From Granulosicoccus sp964498925 (GTDB lineage Bacteria; Pseudomonadota; Gammaproteobacteria; Granulosicoccales; Granulosicoccaceae): a stretch of DNA of 64,000 nt. The position numbers and the translations under genes were made by a program. This document shows, piece by piece, positions 35,176-44,310 of the stretch. The stretch spans positions 1-64,000 of the forward strand of contig CAZCKD010000001.1 in assembly GCA_964498925.1 (NCBI GenBank), in the 5' to 3' direction. Position 1 is the first letter of the stretch. Every line of letters begins with the position of its first letter. Below the pieces are notes generated by a model that saw only the letters and a program-made list of their open reading frames with translations, was not told the origin of the DNA and ran no database searches.

Positions 35176-36303
35176 ATGCAAAGCCCTCTCACCTCAGTTG
35201 CTGCACCGCTTCGATCCGACGTCGGTGATATGCATGTCATCGTAGGCATGTCCGGTGGTGTGGACTCTTCAGTCGCAGCACTGCTCTTAAAACAGCAGGG
35301 CTATACCGTTTCCGGCATTTTTATGCAGAACTGGGAAGACGACGATGAACATTGCACAGCGAGGCAAGACTATCGGGACGCCGCATCTGTCGCTAGCAAA
35401 CTGGGTATGGAATTAACCACTGTCAATTTCGCCGAAGAATATTGGGAACGCGTATTCGAACACTTTCTGAGTGAATACAGCGCCGGCAGAACACCGAACC
35501 CGGATATTCTGTGTAATAAAGAAATCAAATTTAAAGCTTTTCTGGATCATGCCCGCACACGCGGTGCCGACGCTATCGCCACCGGGCACTACGTTCGCTC
35601 TGGAGGAGACAATGACCAAATCTCGTTGCTACGCGGGTTGGACACCAACAAAGACCAAAGCTACTTTCTGTACACACTGAATCAAGAACAGATGCGCCCT
35701 AGCCTGTTTCCTGTTGGCGCGATAGAAAAACCTGTGGTTCGTAAAATGGCGCAAGACGCAGGCTTCCACGTTCATAGTAAAAAAGATAGTACGGGTATTT
35801 GCTTTATCGGAGAGCGCAAGTTCAGCACTTTCCTGGCAGAGTACCTTCCTGCCCAACCCGGAGAGATTGTGACCGATACCGGCAAGATATTGGGACGCCA
35901 CAACGGCCTGATGTTTTATACGCTCGGACAACGCCAAGGTTTGGGCATCGGGGGGAAAAAAGATGCAACCGAATCGCCTTGGTATGTACTAGCCAAAGAT
36001 CTCGATGACAATCGACTGATTGTCGGACAAGGCCACAATCACCCCACCCTTTTCCGACAACACTTACATGCGCATGATCCGCACTGGGTGTACGGCGATG
36101 CGGCTCAGGAGCTGTTCGCGTGTACAGCAAAAGTACGTTACAGACAGAAAGATCAGAAGGTGACCGTTACAGTTAAGGAAGACGGCACCCTCGATATTTT
36201 GTTTGATGAACCGGTCAGGGCCGCAACACCGGGTCAATCCATCGTTTTTTACGACAATGAGCAATGCTTAGGTGGCGCTATCATTAGTGATCTTCCGCAA
36301 TAG
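35176..36303 (+). CDS. mnmA: tRNA-specific 2-thiouridylase MnmA
   Basis: A 375-residue enzyme that thiolates U34 of tRNA-Lys, -Glu and -Gln. The PP-loop is VIVGMSGGVDSSVAALL (residues about 22-38). The first catalytic Cys lies in TPNPDILCNKEIKF. The second lies in STGICFIGERKF, and the pair forms the persulfide relay. The C-terminal beta domain follows GQRQGLGIGG. The first ATG lies 3 bp after the LysR stop. The alternative ATG at 35230 starts exactly at the PP-loop and would be 18 residues shorter. The homologue length range allows either. Confidence 0.95.
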   Translation: MQSPLTSVAAPLRSDVGDMHVIVGMSGGVDSSVAALLLKQQGYTVSGIFMQNWEDDDEHCTARQDYRDAASVASKLGMELTTVNFAEEYWERVFEHFLSEYSAGRTPNPDILCNKEIKFKAFLDHARTRGADAIATGHYVRSGGDNDQISLLRGLDTNKDQSYFLYTLNQEQMRPSLFPVGAIEKPVVRKMAQDAGFHVHSKKDSTGICFIGERKFSTFLAEYLPAQPGEIVTDTGKILGRHNGLMFYTLGQRQGLGIGGKKDATESPWYVLAKDLDDNRLIVGQGHNHPTLFRQHLHAHDPHWVYGDAAQELFACTAKVRYRQKDQKVTVTVKEDGTLDILFDEPVRAATPGQSIVFYDNEQCLGGAIISDLPQ

Positions 36304-36331
36304 GCATTCTGCACACCCTATACTCTCTGGT

Positions 36332-36955
36332 ATGAGCTCAATAACAAACACTGAAAACCAGACACTTGCACTGGCCGGTATTTTTCAATCGGTACATCTC
36401 TGCAAAACCATCGCAACGACAGGCCGGTACGATTCGGAAGTACTCAACGGCACTTTGCGTTCAATCTTGACGCTTAATACAGAACGCGTCATCGATGCCT
36501 ATGGCGGCAGCACACAGAATATTAAAACCGGACTGGGTGTATTGGTCAGCCAGCTGGGTGGAAATTCAGAATCCCGCGACTTGGACATTGCGCGCTATTT
36601 TCTTTCGCTGGTTCAACTGGGTACTAACGTACTCAATGACGAGTCAACGGTCGAGCAGATAAGAATCGGTATAAGCCGTGCGCAGTCTATGGAATCAGCG
36701 GTTGATGATCCTGCAATGATCAGTAATTTTGCCAACCTTTATCGCAGCAGCATCAGCCAGCTAACCCCGCGCATCATGGTTAGCGGAGACCCTGAACACC
36801 TTAACGATAACGTGCTTGCGTCAACGATTAGAGCAGCATTGCTCGGTGGCTTACGATCGGTGGTGCTTTGGCGGCAGTGTGGCGGAACCCGCCCCAAACT
36901 GTTTCTTAGCCGAAAGCAATATCTGGATAACGCACAGACCTATCTATCAAACTAA
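36332..36955 (+). CDS. hflD: High frequency lysogenization protein HflD
   Basis: A 207-residue all-helical protein. TLALAGIFQSVHLCKTIATTG, NIKTGLGVLVSQLGG, RYFLSLVQLG and the C-terminal STIRAALLGGLRSVVLWRQCGGTRPKLFLSRKQYL match HflD. In Escherichia coli it is a peripheral inner-membrane protein that affects phage lambda CII. Its normal cellular role is not settled. It regularly follows mnmA, as here (28 bp gap). The ATG at 36332 is chosen because an upstream frame to 36272 would overlap mnmA without adding conserved residues. Confidence 0.93.
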   Translation: MSSITNTENQTLALAGIFQSVHLCKTIATTGRYDSEVLNGTLRSILTLNTERVIDAYGGSTQNIKTGLGVLVSQLGGNSESRDLDIARYFLSLVQLGTNVLNDESTVEQIRIGISRAQSMESAVDDPAMISNFANLYRSSISQLTPRIMVSGDPEHLNDNVLASTIRAALLGGLRSVVLWRQCGGTRPKLFLSRKQYLDNAQTYLSN

Positions 36956-37039
36956 GCGCTGTAAGGCTTTCGCCTTATAGCGCCTGCCCGCTCTAAGACT
37001 GCAGGACATTGGAACGGTTCAGAAAAGAACCGTCCCAAT
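36956..37039. terminator. Two hairpins between convergent hflD and acnB
   Basis: GCGCTGTAAGGC / GCCTTATAGCGC (36956-36967 and 36972-36983, one G-U) starts directly after the hflD stop. ATTGGAACGGTTC / GAACCGTCCCAAT (37008-37020 and 37027-37039, one mismatch) lies 18 bp past the acnB stop on the minus strand. Neither has a clear U-tract, so factor-dependent ending or 3'-end protection is more likely than classical intrinsic termination. Confidence 0.5.
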
Positions 37040-37057
37040 CTATAACAACCAAACAGC

Positions 37058-39664
37058 TTAGCTGGCTATCTGGATAGATACTGGAATATCCTTAAACTTC
37101 ACTTTCGCATCATCAGCAGATTGCTGGAATTCTGCAATTTCGTTGAAGTTCAGGTAGCGGTAGACTTCGTCACTCATAGCGTCCAAGTCCTTCACATATT
37201 CCATATACTCTTCGACCGTCGGTAACTTGCCCAACAGTGCAGCCACTGCTGCAAGCTCTGCGGAACTCAAGTAAACAAACGCGCCTTGCCCCAAACGATT
37301 CGGGAAGTTTCGAGTTGACGTAGACACCACTGTGGCACCTGGTTTCACTCGTGCTTGGTTACCCATACACAATGAGCAGCCCGGGACCTCTAAACGCGCA
37401 CCTGCTGCACCGAAGATATTGTAATAACCTTCTTCCTTCAGCTGATGCTCATCCATTCGAGTTGGAGGCGCGATCCAAAGTACCGTATCAACGTAGTCGC
37501 CGGACTTCTGAATCAGCTTACCTGCCGCACGGTAGTGACCGATGTTAGTCATGCAAGAACCGATGAACACTTCGTCGATTTTCTCGCCTTGTACTTCTGA
37601 CAATGGCTTAACGTCATCCGGATCATTCGGACAAGCCAACAGAGGCTCTTTAATTTCATTCAGATCGATTTCAATGATCTCTGCGTATTCTGCATCGCTA
37701 TCCGCTTCAAGAAGCGTTGGATTTTCCAACCACTCTTCCATCTTGCGAGCACGACGCTCCAAGGTACGAGCATCGTCATAACCCTGATCGATCATCCATC
37801 TGAGCAGTGTAATGTTGGACGTGATGTATTCTTTAAGTGGCTCAATGTCCAACTTGATCGTACAGCCACCAGCAGAGCGTTCTGCCGTTGCATCAGCCAG
37901 CTCAAAGGCCTGCTCAAGCTTAAGGTCTTTGAGGCCTTCAATTTCAACGCAAGCACCTGAGAAGACGTTCTTCTTACCTTTTTTCTCAACTGTGAGTAAG
38001 CCTCTTTTCAGGGCCGCATAAGGAATCGCATTTACCAGATCACGCAATGTGATACCAGGTTGCATTTCCCCTTTAAAACGAACCAGAACCGACTCAGGCA
38101 TGTTCAGTGGCATAACACCAACCGCCGATGCAAACGCGACCAGACCGGAACCCGCTGGGAAAGAAATACCCATTGGAAAGCGCGTGTGAGAATCGCCGCC
38201 AGTACCCACAGTATCAGGCAGCAACATACGGTTTAGCCAAGAGTGGATGATGCCATCGCCCGGATTCAAAGAAACACCGCCTCGTGTGGACATAAAGTCT
38301 GGCAAGGAGTGATGTGTATCAACATCGATCGGCTTCGGATAAGCCGCTGTATGACAGAAAGATTGCATGACGAGATCTGCTGAGAAACCTAAGCACGCTA
38401 AATCTTTGAGTTCGTCTCGCGTCATTGGACCGGTTGTATCTTGCGATCCGACTGTCGTCATCTTTGGTTCGCAATATTGTCCTGGACGTACACCATCTGT
38501 ACCACAGGCTTTGCCCACAATTTTTTGTGCCAATGTATAACCCTTGGTACTCGTGTCACTGGCACCTGGACGACGGAACACAGTGCTGAATTCCAAACCC
38601 AGAGACTCTCGAGCCCGATCGGTTAAACCGCGGCCAATGATTAGAGGAATACGACCACCTGCTCTCACTTCATCAAGCAATACATCGTTCCCGTATTCAA
38701 ACGTTGTTAAAACTTCATCGGTACCGTGGCGAGTGATTTTTTGTTCATTAGGGAAGATATCAATGACATCACCCATGGACATGCCATTAACATCGCACTC
38801 GATGGGCAATGCGCCAGCATCTTCCAGTGTGTTGTAGAAAATAGGGGCGATCTTGCTGCCAAGAACGAAACCACCATCGCGTCGGTTGGGAATGTGTGGA
38901 ATATCATTACCCATGTGCCACAACACGGAGTTTGTTGCAGATTTACGCGATGACCCTGTACCAACAACATCACCAACATAAGCAACCGGGAAGCCTTTCT
39001 CTTGAAGCTCATCGATGGTTGCGAGCGGCTTATCGGTAAAACCTTCGCGTTCGAACTTCAGCATCGCCAGTGCGTGCAATGGAATATCCGGACGGCTCCA
39101 GGCATCAACAGCTGGTGACAGATCGTCAGTGTTGGTTTCGCCAGGCACTTTAAATACAGTGACAGTGATTTTTTCCGGCACATCGTCTTTGGCTAAAAAC
39201 CAGTCGGCATCTGCCCAGGATTGCATAACGCGTGCGGCAGCTTCGTTGCCTGACTTTGCTTTTTCTTCAACATCGTGGAAAGCATCGAACATCAAAAGCG
39301 TATGGGACAGCGCGTGAACCGCAGCGTCAGCCAGGCTGGCGTCTTCAAGAGCAGCGATTAGCGGCTGAATGTTGTAGCCCCCTAACATGGTGCCGAGAAG
39401 CTCGATAGCACGCACAGGTGTCAACAACGGAGAAGTCGCCTCACCTTTTGCGATCGCAGCCAGAAAACCTGCTTTAACGTACGCAGCTTCATCAACCCCA
39501 GCAGGGATTCGCTCAGAGAGCAGATTCAGTAAGAAGTCTTCTTCACCTGCAGGTGGCGATTTCAGCAACTCAATCAGATCAGCAGTTTGCTGAGCATCTA
39601 GTGGCTGAGGAACGATGCCCTGAGCTTCACGCTCAGCGACCTGTTGTCGGTAGGTTTCTAACAT
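37058..39664 (-). CDS. acnB: Aconitate hydratase B
   Basis: An 868-residue [4Fe-4S] aconitase of the AcnB type, interconverting citrate and isocitrate (and often 2-methylisocitrate). The HEAT-like N-terminal domain (1-160) starts MLETYRQQVAEREAQGIVPQPLDAQQ. The swivel domain comes second, and the catalytic part carries DTTGPMTRDELKDLACLGF. Cluster cysteines lie in FIGSCMTNIGHYRAAGKL and PGCSLCMGNQARV. The start at 39664 aligns exactly with the Escherichia coli N-terminus; an in-frame TTG 15 bases upstream is ignored. It is followed by a hairpin region and lies 114 bp downstream of uvrB. Confidence 0.98.
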   Translation of the reverse strand: MLETYRQQVAEREAQGIVPQPLDAQQTADLIELLKSPPAGEEDFLLNLLSERIPAGVDEAAYVKAGFLAAIAKGEATSPLLTPVRAIELLGTMLGGYNIQPLIAALEDASLADAAVHALSHTLLMFDAFHDVEEKAKSGNEAAARVMQSWADADWFLAKDDVPEKITVTVFKVPGETNTDDLSPAVDAWSRPDIPLHALAMLKFEREGFTDKPLATIDELQEKGFPVAYVGDVVGTGSSRKSATNSVLWHMGNDIPHIPNRRDGGFVLGSKIAPIFYNTLEDAGALPIECDVNGMSMGDVIDIFPNEQKITRHGTDEVLTTFEYGNDVLLDEVRAGGRIPLIIGRGLTDRARESLGLEFSTVFRRPGASDTSTKGYTLAQKIVGKACGTDGVRPGQYCEPKMTTVGSQDTTGPMTRDELKDLACLGFSADLVMQSFCHTAAYPKPIDVDTHHSLPDFMSTRGGVSLNPGDGIIHSWLNRMLLPDTVGTGGDSHTRFPMGISFPAGSGLVAFASAVGVMPLNMPESVLVRFKGEMQPGITLRDLVNAIPYAALKRGLLTVEKKGKKNVFSGACVEIEGLKDLKLEQAFELADATAERSAGGCTIKLDIEPLKEYITSNITLLRWMIDQGYDDARTLERRARKMEEWLENPTLLEADSDAEYAEIIEIDLNEIKEPLLACPNDPDDVKPLSEVQGEKIDEVFIGSCMTNIGHYRAAGKLIQKSGDYVDTVLWIAPPTRMDEHQLKEEGYYNIFGAAGARLEVPGCSLCMGNQARVKPGATVVSTSTRNFPNRLGQGAFVYLSSAELAAVAALLGKLPTVEEYMEYVKDLDAMSDEVYRYLNFNEIAEFQQSADDAKVKFKDIPVSIQIAS

Positions 39665-39778
39665 TAACTCTTTCCTCAAATATAAAAGACGTTTATTGCA
39701 CCATTTTAACGTAACTGGCGATATGGAGTTGTATTCCGTGCCAGCAAATTAGTTTTCCATCGGCCACGCACTGATGCT

Positions 39779-41839
39779 TTAGGCAACCGTTTTCTTGCTT
39801 TTCGTACCACCCAAAGGTTTTGCAGGCTCATCTCCCTGCTTGAACAGAGATGCCCGAATTTGGTCTAGTTCGTCCCTCAATTGGGCAGCGCGCTCGAATT
39901 CCAGATTGCGGGCACACTCGTACATCTCTTTTTCAAGCTTCTTCATGCGTTTGGCAGCATCGGACGCGGAAAGTGCCTCGACTGCCGGTGTTTTTTCCGG
40001 ACGATCCTTACGACCACGACGTTTATCCTTACCAGACCCGCCACCTGCCTCCATGACATCGTTAACAGGTTTATCGATACCCTTGGGCGTAATGCCGTTT
40101 TCTTCGTTATAACGGAGCTGAACTTCCCGGCGGCGAGTTGTTTCGTCCATCGCTCGCTGCATGGAACCGGTAACCACATCTGCATAAAGTATGGCCTTAC
40201 CGTGCAGATTTCGAGCTGCTCGCCCTATTGTCTGAATCAGCGAACGATCTGATCGGAGAAAACCTTCCTTATCGGCATCTAGAATGGCGACAAGAGAGAC
40301 CTCGGGCATGTCCAGTCCTTCCCGGAGCAGATTGATTCCGACAACGACATCAAAAACCCCCAGTCGAAGATCTCGAATTATCTCGCTTCGTTCAACGGTA
40401 TCGACATCTGAGTGTAGATATCGCACTTTGACGTCATGGTCTGACAAATAATCCGTCAGATCTTCTGACATACGTTTTGTCAGGGTCGTTATCAGAACCC
40501 GCTCGTCACGGGATACCCGATCGTTTATTTCAGATAACACGTCGTCTACCTGTGTCTTGGCGGGTCGCACCTGAACTTCTGGATCGATGAGGCCGGTAGG
40601 TCGGACCACCTGCTCTACCACCTGATCAGCATGTGACTGCTCGTAGTTTCCAGGTGTCGCTGAAACAAATATCGTTTGTGGGGCCAATAATTCGAATTCC
40701 TCGAACTTCAACGGCCGATTATCCAACGCGGAAGGCAGTCGGAATCCGTAATTCACCAGATTTTCCTTTCGCGATCGATCGCCCTTGTACATAGCGCCGA
40801 GCTGGGGCACCGTGACATGGCTTTCATCGATAAAAAGCAAGCTGTCTTCGGGTAGGTAATCAAACAGACAAGGTGGCGGCTCTCCGGGTTTCCGGCCCGA
40901 CAAATAGCGCGAGTAGTTTTCGATGCCAGAGCAATAACCCAGCTCGTGAATCATCTCCAAATCAAATTGAGTACGCTGCTGCAACCGTTGCGCTTCCACC
41001 AGCTTTCCGGCCGCTGTTAATTGCTCAAGACGCTCACGCAATTCATCTTTGATGAGATCGGTTGCATCCAGTAAACGCTGCCGTGGAGTGACATAGTGTG
41101 TTTTCGGATACACCGTTAACCTGGGCACTTTCCGATGCACCTCGCCGGTAAGCGGATCAAAATAGCTCAGTGATTCAATATCGTCATCGAACAGTTCGAC
41201 TCGTATCGCTTCGCGTTCTGAGTCCGCCGCATAGATATCAATGATTTCGCCTCTAACACGATAGGTTCCACGCTTCAATTCCATATCGTTTCGGCTGTAC
41301 TGAAGCTCTGCCAGTCGGCGCAGCAGATCCCGCTGATTAACCGTCTCACCGCGCTTCAGGTGCAGAACCATTTTATGGTACTGCTCAGGATCACCCAATC
41401 CATAGATTGACGATACGGTAGCGACGATTATCGTGTCGCGCCTTTCAAACAATGCTTTGGTTGCCGACAAACGCATCTGTTCGATGTGTTCATTTATCGA
41501 AGAATCTTTTTCTATAAAAAGATCGCTACTGGGTACATAGGCTTCGGGTTGGTAGTAGTCGTAATACGAAACAAAGTACTCAACCGAATTGTTCGGAAAA
41601 AACTCTTTGAACTCACCGTACAACTGCGCTGCTAACGTTTTGTTGGGTGCCAAAACTATGGCAGGACGTTGCTGCCTTTGCAGTATATTGGCGATGGTGA
41701 AGGTTTTACCGGAACCTGTGACACCGAGTAACGTCTGGTAGGCCAATCCATCATCAATACCAGAAACCAACCCATTTATGGCTTCAGGTTGATGTCCTGA
41801 CGGTTTATAGCCTGTTTTTAGGTCAAATACGGTGGACAT
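39779..41839 (-). CDS. uvrB: UvrABC system protein B
   Basis: A 686-residue damage-verification helicase of nucleotide excision repair. Walker A GVTGSGKTFTIANI lies at about 38-51. The beta-hairpin region SYYDYYQPEAYVPSSDLFIEKD, the LLFIDESHVTVPQLGAM DEAD-like motif and the C-terminal UVR motif (MKKLEKEMYECARNLEFERAAQLRDEL) are present. The ATG at 41839 is chosen: it has GGAG six bases upstream and gives the family N-terminus. An in-frame upstream start would add 14 unrelated residues. No Escherichia-type SOS box is seen in front of it. Confidence 0.97.
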   Translation of the reverse strand: MSTVFDLKTGYKPSGHQPEAINGLVSGIDDGLAYQTLLGVTGSGKTFTIANILQRQQRPAIVLAPNKTLAAQLYGEFKEFFPNNSVEYFVSYYDYYQPEAYVPSSDLFIEKDSSINEHIEQMRLSATKALFERRDTIIVATVSSIYGLGDPEQYHKMVLHLKRGETVNQRDLLRRLAELQYSRNDMELKRGTYRVRGEIIDIYAADSEREAIRVELFDDDIESLSYFDPLTGEVHRKVPRLTVYPKTHYVTPRQRLLDATDLIKDELRERLEQLTAAGKLVEAQRLQQRTQFDLEMIHELGYCSGIENYSRYLSGRKPGEPPPCLFDYLPEDSLLFIDESHVTVPQLGAMYKGDRSRKENLVNYGFRLPSALDNRPLKFEEFELLAPQTIFVSATPGNYEQSHADQVVEQVVRPTGLIDPEVQVRPAKTQVDDVLSEINDRVSRDERVLITTLTKRMSEDLTDYLSDHDVKVRYLHSDVDTVERSEIIRDLRLGVFDVVVGINLLREGLDMPEVSLVAILDADKEGFLRSDRSLIQTIGRAARNLHGKAILYADVVTGSMQRAMDETTRRREVQLRYNEENGITPKGIDKPVNDVMEAGGGSGKDKRRGRKDRPEKTPAVEALSASDAAKRMKKLEKEMYECARNLEFERAAQLRDELDQIRASLFKQGDEPAKPLGGTKSKKTVA

Positions 41840-41853
41840 TATTCTCCGACACG

Positions 41854-41869
41854 TTACTTCAGAAAGTAA
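41854..41869 (-). promoter_or_regulatory. Palindrome in the uvrB 5' region
   Basis: TTACTT-CAGA-AAGTAA is a perfect 6-bp inverted repeat 14 bp upstream of the uvrB start. It could be an operator or an mRNA hairpin near the ribosome site. It does not match the CTGT-N8-ACAG LexA consensus. Confidence 0.3.
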
Positions 41870-41916
41870 TTGTACATCCAAGATGAAAATTGACTCGATT
41901 TTTGCACTCTAACCGA

Positions 41917-41945
41917 TTGACGTTAGCGTTTAAGACCATTACCAT
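41917..41945 (+). promoter_or_regulatory. Sigma-70 promoter of tRNA-Asn
   Basis: TTGACG (41917-41922), a 17-bp spacer and TACCAT (41940-41945) place the transcription start just before the mature tRNA 5' end at 41956. Confidence 0.6.
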
Positions 41946-41955
41946 TCGTCCCGAT

Positions 41956-42031
41956 TCCCTGGTAGCTCAGTTGGTAGAGCAAATGACTGTTAATCATTGG
42001 GTCGGCGGTTCGAGCCCGTCCCAGGGAGCCA
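41956..42031 (+). tRNA. tRNA-Asn (GUU)
   Basis: A full cloverleaf of 76 bases with encoded CCA. The acceptor is TCCCTGG / CCAGGGA, the D arm GCTC-AGTTGGTA-GAGC, the anticodon stem AATGA/TCATT with loop CTGTTAA, and the T loop TTCGAGC. The anticodon GTT is at 41989-41991. Confidence 0.97.
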
Positions 42032-42084
42032 TCTTCATCGGTTGATCAATTAGGATCAGCCTTGTGACTTACGAATGAAGATGG
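42029..42084 (+). other. Two nested stems directly after tRNA-Asn
   Basis: CCATCTTCAT (42029-42038, beginning in the CCA end of the tRNA) is matched by ATGAAGATGG (42075-42084). Within it, GGTTGATC-AATTAG-GATCAGCC (42040-42061, one G-U pair) forms an 8-bp hairpin. TTTAGA follows. It could be a transcript end, a processing structure or a recombination scar. Confidence 0.45.
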
Positions 42085-42147
42085 TTTAGATGCGTTTGCA
42101 TCGCGCTCGATATGTCGTCCATATGCAGACGACAGCCTAACTCCCTT

Positions 42148-43383
42148 CTAATGACCTCGGGATTGCCCCAGAGACTTCAGTAAGTCGTCTACGGCATCTC
42201 TGCGACTCTGATCAATCGCTGCATCACCTGTGTCATCGCTAGCTTGTGCAACGTTTGCAACCTCAGCGGCAGGACTTGAAACAGGCTGAGGATTCAGCAT
42301 CGCTTCTCGCTCTCTCAAATAATTCTCATAGTGCTCATCCTGCTCCACTGGCGCAGGTGTGCTAAGAACTTCTGCCACCGGACTCGAATCTTGGGCAATA
42401 GCCGAGGAAGCCGCTGTAATCGGAGTCACGCGAGCCGTCGCTACTTTTGCAACTGGCGGTGCTTTAGGCTGTTGCACAGCAGTTTTTGGTGCTCGAGCTG
42501 CCTGTGTCTCGACCGTCGACGGATCAATCGGGATAACACCGCTTTCCAGAGTTAGCAGCGCTCCTTGATGCATGGTGTCGCTGATATCTTTTAGATCTTG
42601 CTTAGAGAAAGTACCAAGAGAGGCCAGCGTGTTCAGGTCCTGAAAAACCGGAAGAGAACGAACAATCGCATCCAGATTAATTTCCTGCTCTGTGTCAATG
42701 GCGCTGAGCGCTTCAGGTATTGATTCAATAACAGCATAAACTGCAGCGACACTGTCTTGCTCACCCGTGAACAGAATGTCTCTGTCGCGATTTCGTTTTG
42801 ACATGACATTATCAATACGCAAATCAATCGCAGGTTTTCTAGCAATACTGGCGCACGCCGAATACAGCATGTCGATACCATCAATGGAGCGTGCCACCCT
42901 GTCGGGATCTGAGGCTCGCTCACCTGCATCGGTAAGGCGTATGCAAAGTCTTCCCTCACCAGCTTCCAGAGGAAGCAAATGGGCAGACTCTGACGGCTGT
43001 GGGGCTTCCTGAGGAGCGTTTACCTGGCTGACCAGGCGCAACATCCCGGGAAGATGATTTCCCGCAAACATCACCCGACTGGCAAGACGAACAATTTCAC
43101 CCTGATGCTGCTTGGGATCGCCCGCACTTGCAAACAACTGACGCCAGTACGAGGATGATCCTAAGGAATCAAGGTGAAGAATTTTTGTGATCTGCTTCTC
43201 AGAATCATTCAGGGTCTGAAAATTCTGAACCAACAATGCAGCCGCGTGCTGCAGTCTGGCACCTGCCGTAATGCGCTGATCGCCTTTCGCTGCACGATAC
43301 TGATTCAATATTGAGGCTATCTCAACCTGATCCAGTAACTCTACAATTCTGACGACAGCCATGCGCAGCTGATCTGCGTGCAT
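42148..43383 (-). CDS. Uncharacterised protein between two tRNA genes
   Basis: A protein of about 411 residues that I cannot place in a family. The N-terminal part (1-120) is helical, with LLDQVEIASILNQYRAAKGD and HAAALLVQNFQTLNDSEKQI. A middle alpha/beta part (about 145-285) has GRLCIRLTDAGERASDPDRVARSIDGIDMLYSACASIA and RDILFTGEQDSVAAVYAVIESIP. The last third (about 290-400) is an Ala/Pro/Val-rich low-complexity linker ending in a short charged helix (DAVDDLLKSLGQSRGH). There is no signal peptide or membrane helix. The ATG at 43383 is preferred because GGAG lies six bases upstream; starts at 43395 and 43413 are possible. Its only neighbours are tRNA-Asn and tRNA-Pro. Confidence 0.7.
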   Translation of the reverse strand: MHADQLRMAVVRIVELLDQVEIASILNQYRAAKGDQRITAGARLQHAAALLVQNFQTLNDSEKQITKILHLDSLGSSSYWRQLFASAGDPKQHQGEIVRLASRVMFAGNHLPGMLRLVSQVNAPQEAPQPSESAHLLPLEAGEGRLCIRLTDAGERASDPDRVARSIDGIDMLYSACASIARKPAIDLRIDNVMSKRNRDRDILFTGEQDSVAAVYAVIESIPEALSAIDTEQEINLDAIVRSLPVFQDLNTLASLGTFSKQDLKDISDTMHQGALLTLESGVIPIDPSTVETQAARAPKTAVQQPKAPPVAKVATARVTPITAASSAIAQDSSPVAEVLSTPAPVEQDEHYENYLREREAMLNPQPVSSPAAEVANVAQASDDTGDAAIDQSRRDAVDDLLKSLGQSRGH

Positions 43384-43445
43384 GTTGGGCTCCATTGACA
43401 CCGACTTAAACACAGTAGTCGGCTGAATTTACTACTCCTGAATAC

Positions 43446-43522
<77 letters not shown>

Positions 43523-43669
43523 CCAGAGCCGTTGAGCTTAACGTAACCGTCAGGTTATTTGTGGAGAAAATGAGAAAAAAAACGCCCAGGTTATTACGTG
43601 GGGTATTAATCCCGCAGTCTTAATAGATTTGTAATAAAACCGCGCTAGTCCGCCGTTTGATCAGGGAGA

Positions 43670-44029
43670 TCAATTAGTGCGTAGGATTTTTAGTACGTCT
43701 TCAAGTTCAGAACGTAACTGTCTGATCATTTGCTGCGACTGAGTATTGTCATCTTTGACAGCATCGCCAGATAGATGCAGCCTCGCACCGCCGATCGTGT
43801 AACCCTCTTGATACAAAAGGCTTCTGATTTGACGTATCAGCATGACATCGTGACGCTGATAGTATCGACGATTACCTCGCCTTTTTACTGGCTCAAGGTC
43901 TGGGAACTCTTGCTCCCAATAACGTAATACATGAGGCTTCACCAAGCACAGGTCACTGACCTCGCCAATGGTGAAGTACCGCTTGTTAGGTATCGTGGGA
44001 AGTTCGTTATTGTTGCTGATTTCCAGCAT
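43670..44029 (-). CDS. MerR-family transcriptional regulator
   Basis: A 119-residue MerR-type protein. The DNA-binding domain is at about residues 17-85: KRYFTIGEVSDLCLVKPHVLRYWEQEFPDLEPVKRRGNRRYYQRHDVMLIRQI. A short dimerisation helix follows, and there is no effector domain or metal-binding cysteine set. Such truncated MerR proteins regularly follow ihfA. Its start overlaps the end of ihfA by 23 bp, so it is translated with it. Targets are unknown. Confidence 0.9.
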   Translation of the reverse strand: MLEISNNNELPTIPNKRYFTIGEVSDLCLVKPHVLRYWEQEFPDLEPVKRRGNRRYYQRHDVMLIRQIRSLLYQEGYTIGGARLHLSGDAVKDDNTQSQQMIRQLRSELEDVLKILRTN

Positions 44030-44309
44030 AGGCTTCTACACGCGCTTTAAGTTTCTGGCCAGGTCGGAAGGTCACTACTCGACGAGCCGAGATAGGGATC
44101 TCTTCACCGGTTTTAGGGTTACGCCCGGGCCGTTGCTTTTTGTTCCTGAGAACAAAATTGCCAAAGCCGGACAATTTAACATCGTAACCATCTTCTAACG
44201 CAACTCTGACCTCTTCAAAAAATTGCTCGACGAAGTCTTTGGCCTCACGCTTGTTGAGTCCAAGTTCGTCAAACAACATCTCAGCCATTGCTGCTTTTGT
44301 TAGTGCCAT
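44007..44309 (-). CDS. ihfA: Integration host factor subunit alpha
   Basis: A 100-residue HU/IHF-fold DNA-bending protein. MALTKAAMAEMLFDELGLNKREAKDFVEQFFEEV, DVKLSGFGNFVLRNKKQRPGRNPKTGEEIPISARRVVTFRPGQKLK contains the arm with the intercalating proline and the RPGRNPKTG signature of the alpha subunit. It begins 1 bp after the pheT stop, the standard pheT-ihfA coupling. Confidence 0.98.
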   Translation of the reverse strand: MALTKAAMAEMLFDELGLNKREAKDFVEQFFEEVRVALEDGYDVKLSGFGNFVLRNKKQRPGRNPKTGEEIPISARRVVTFRPGQKLKARVEAYAGNQQQ

Positions 44310-44310
44310 T

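Noticed and set aside
41840..41890. SOS (LexA) box upstream of uvrB
   Set aside because: The only palindrome is TTACTT-CAGA-AAGTAA, which does not match CTGT-N8-ACAG. A lineage-specific LexA site cannot be excluded.
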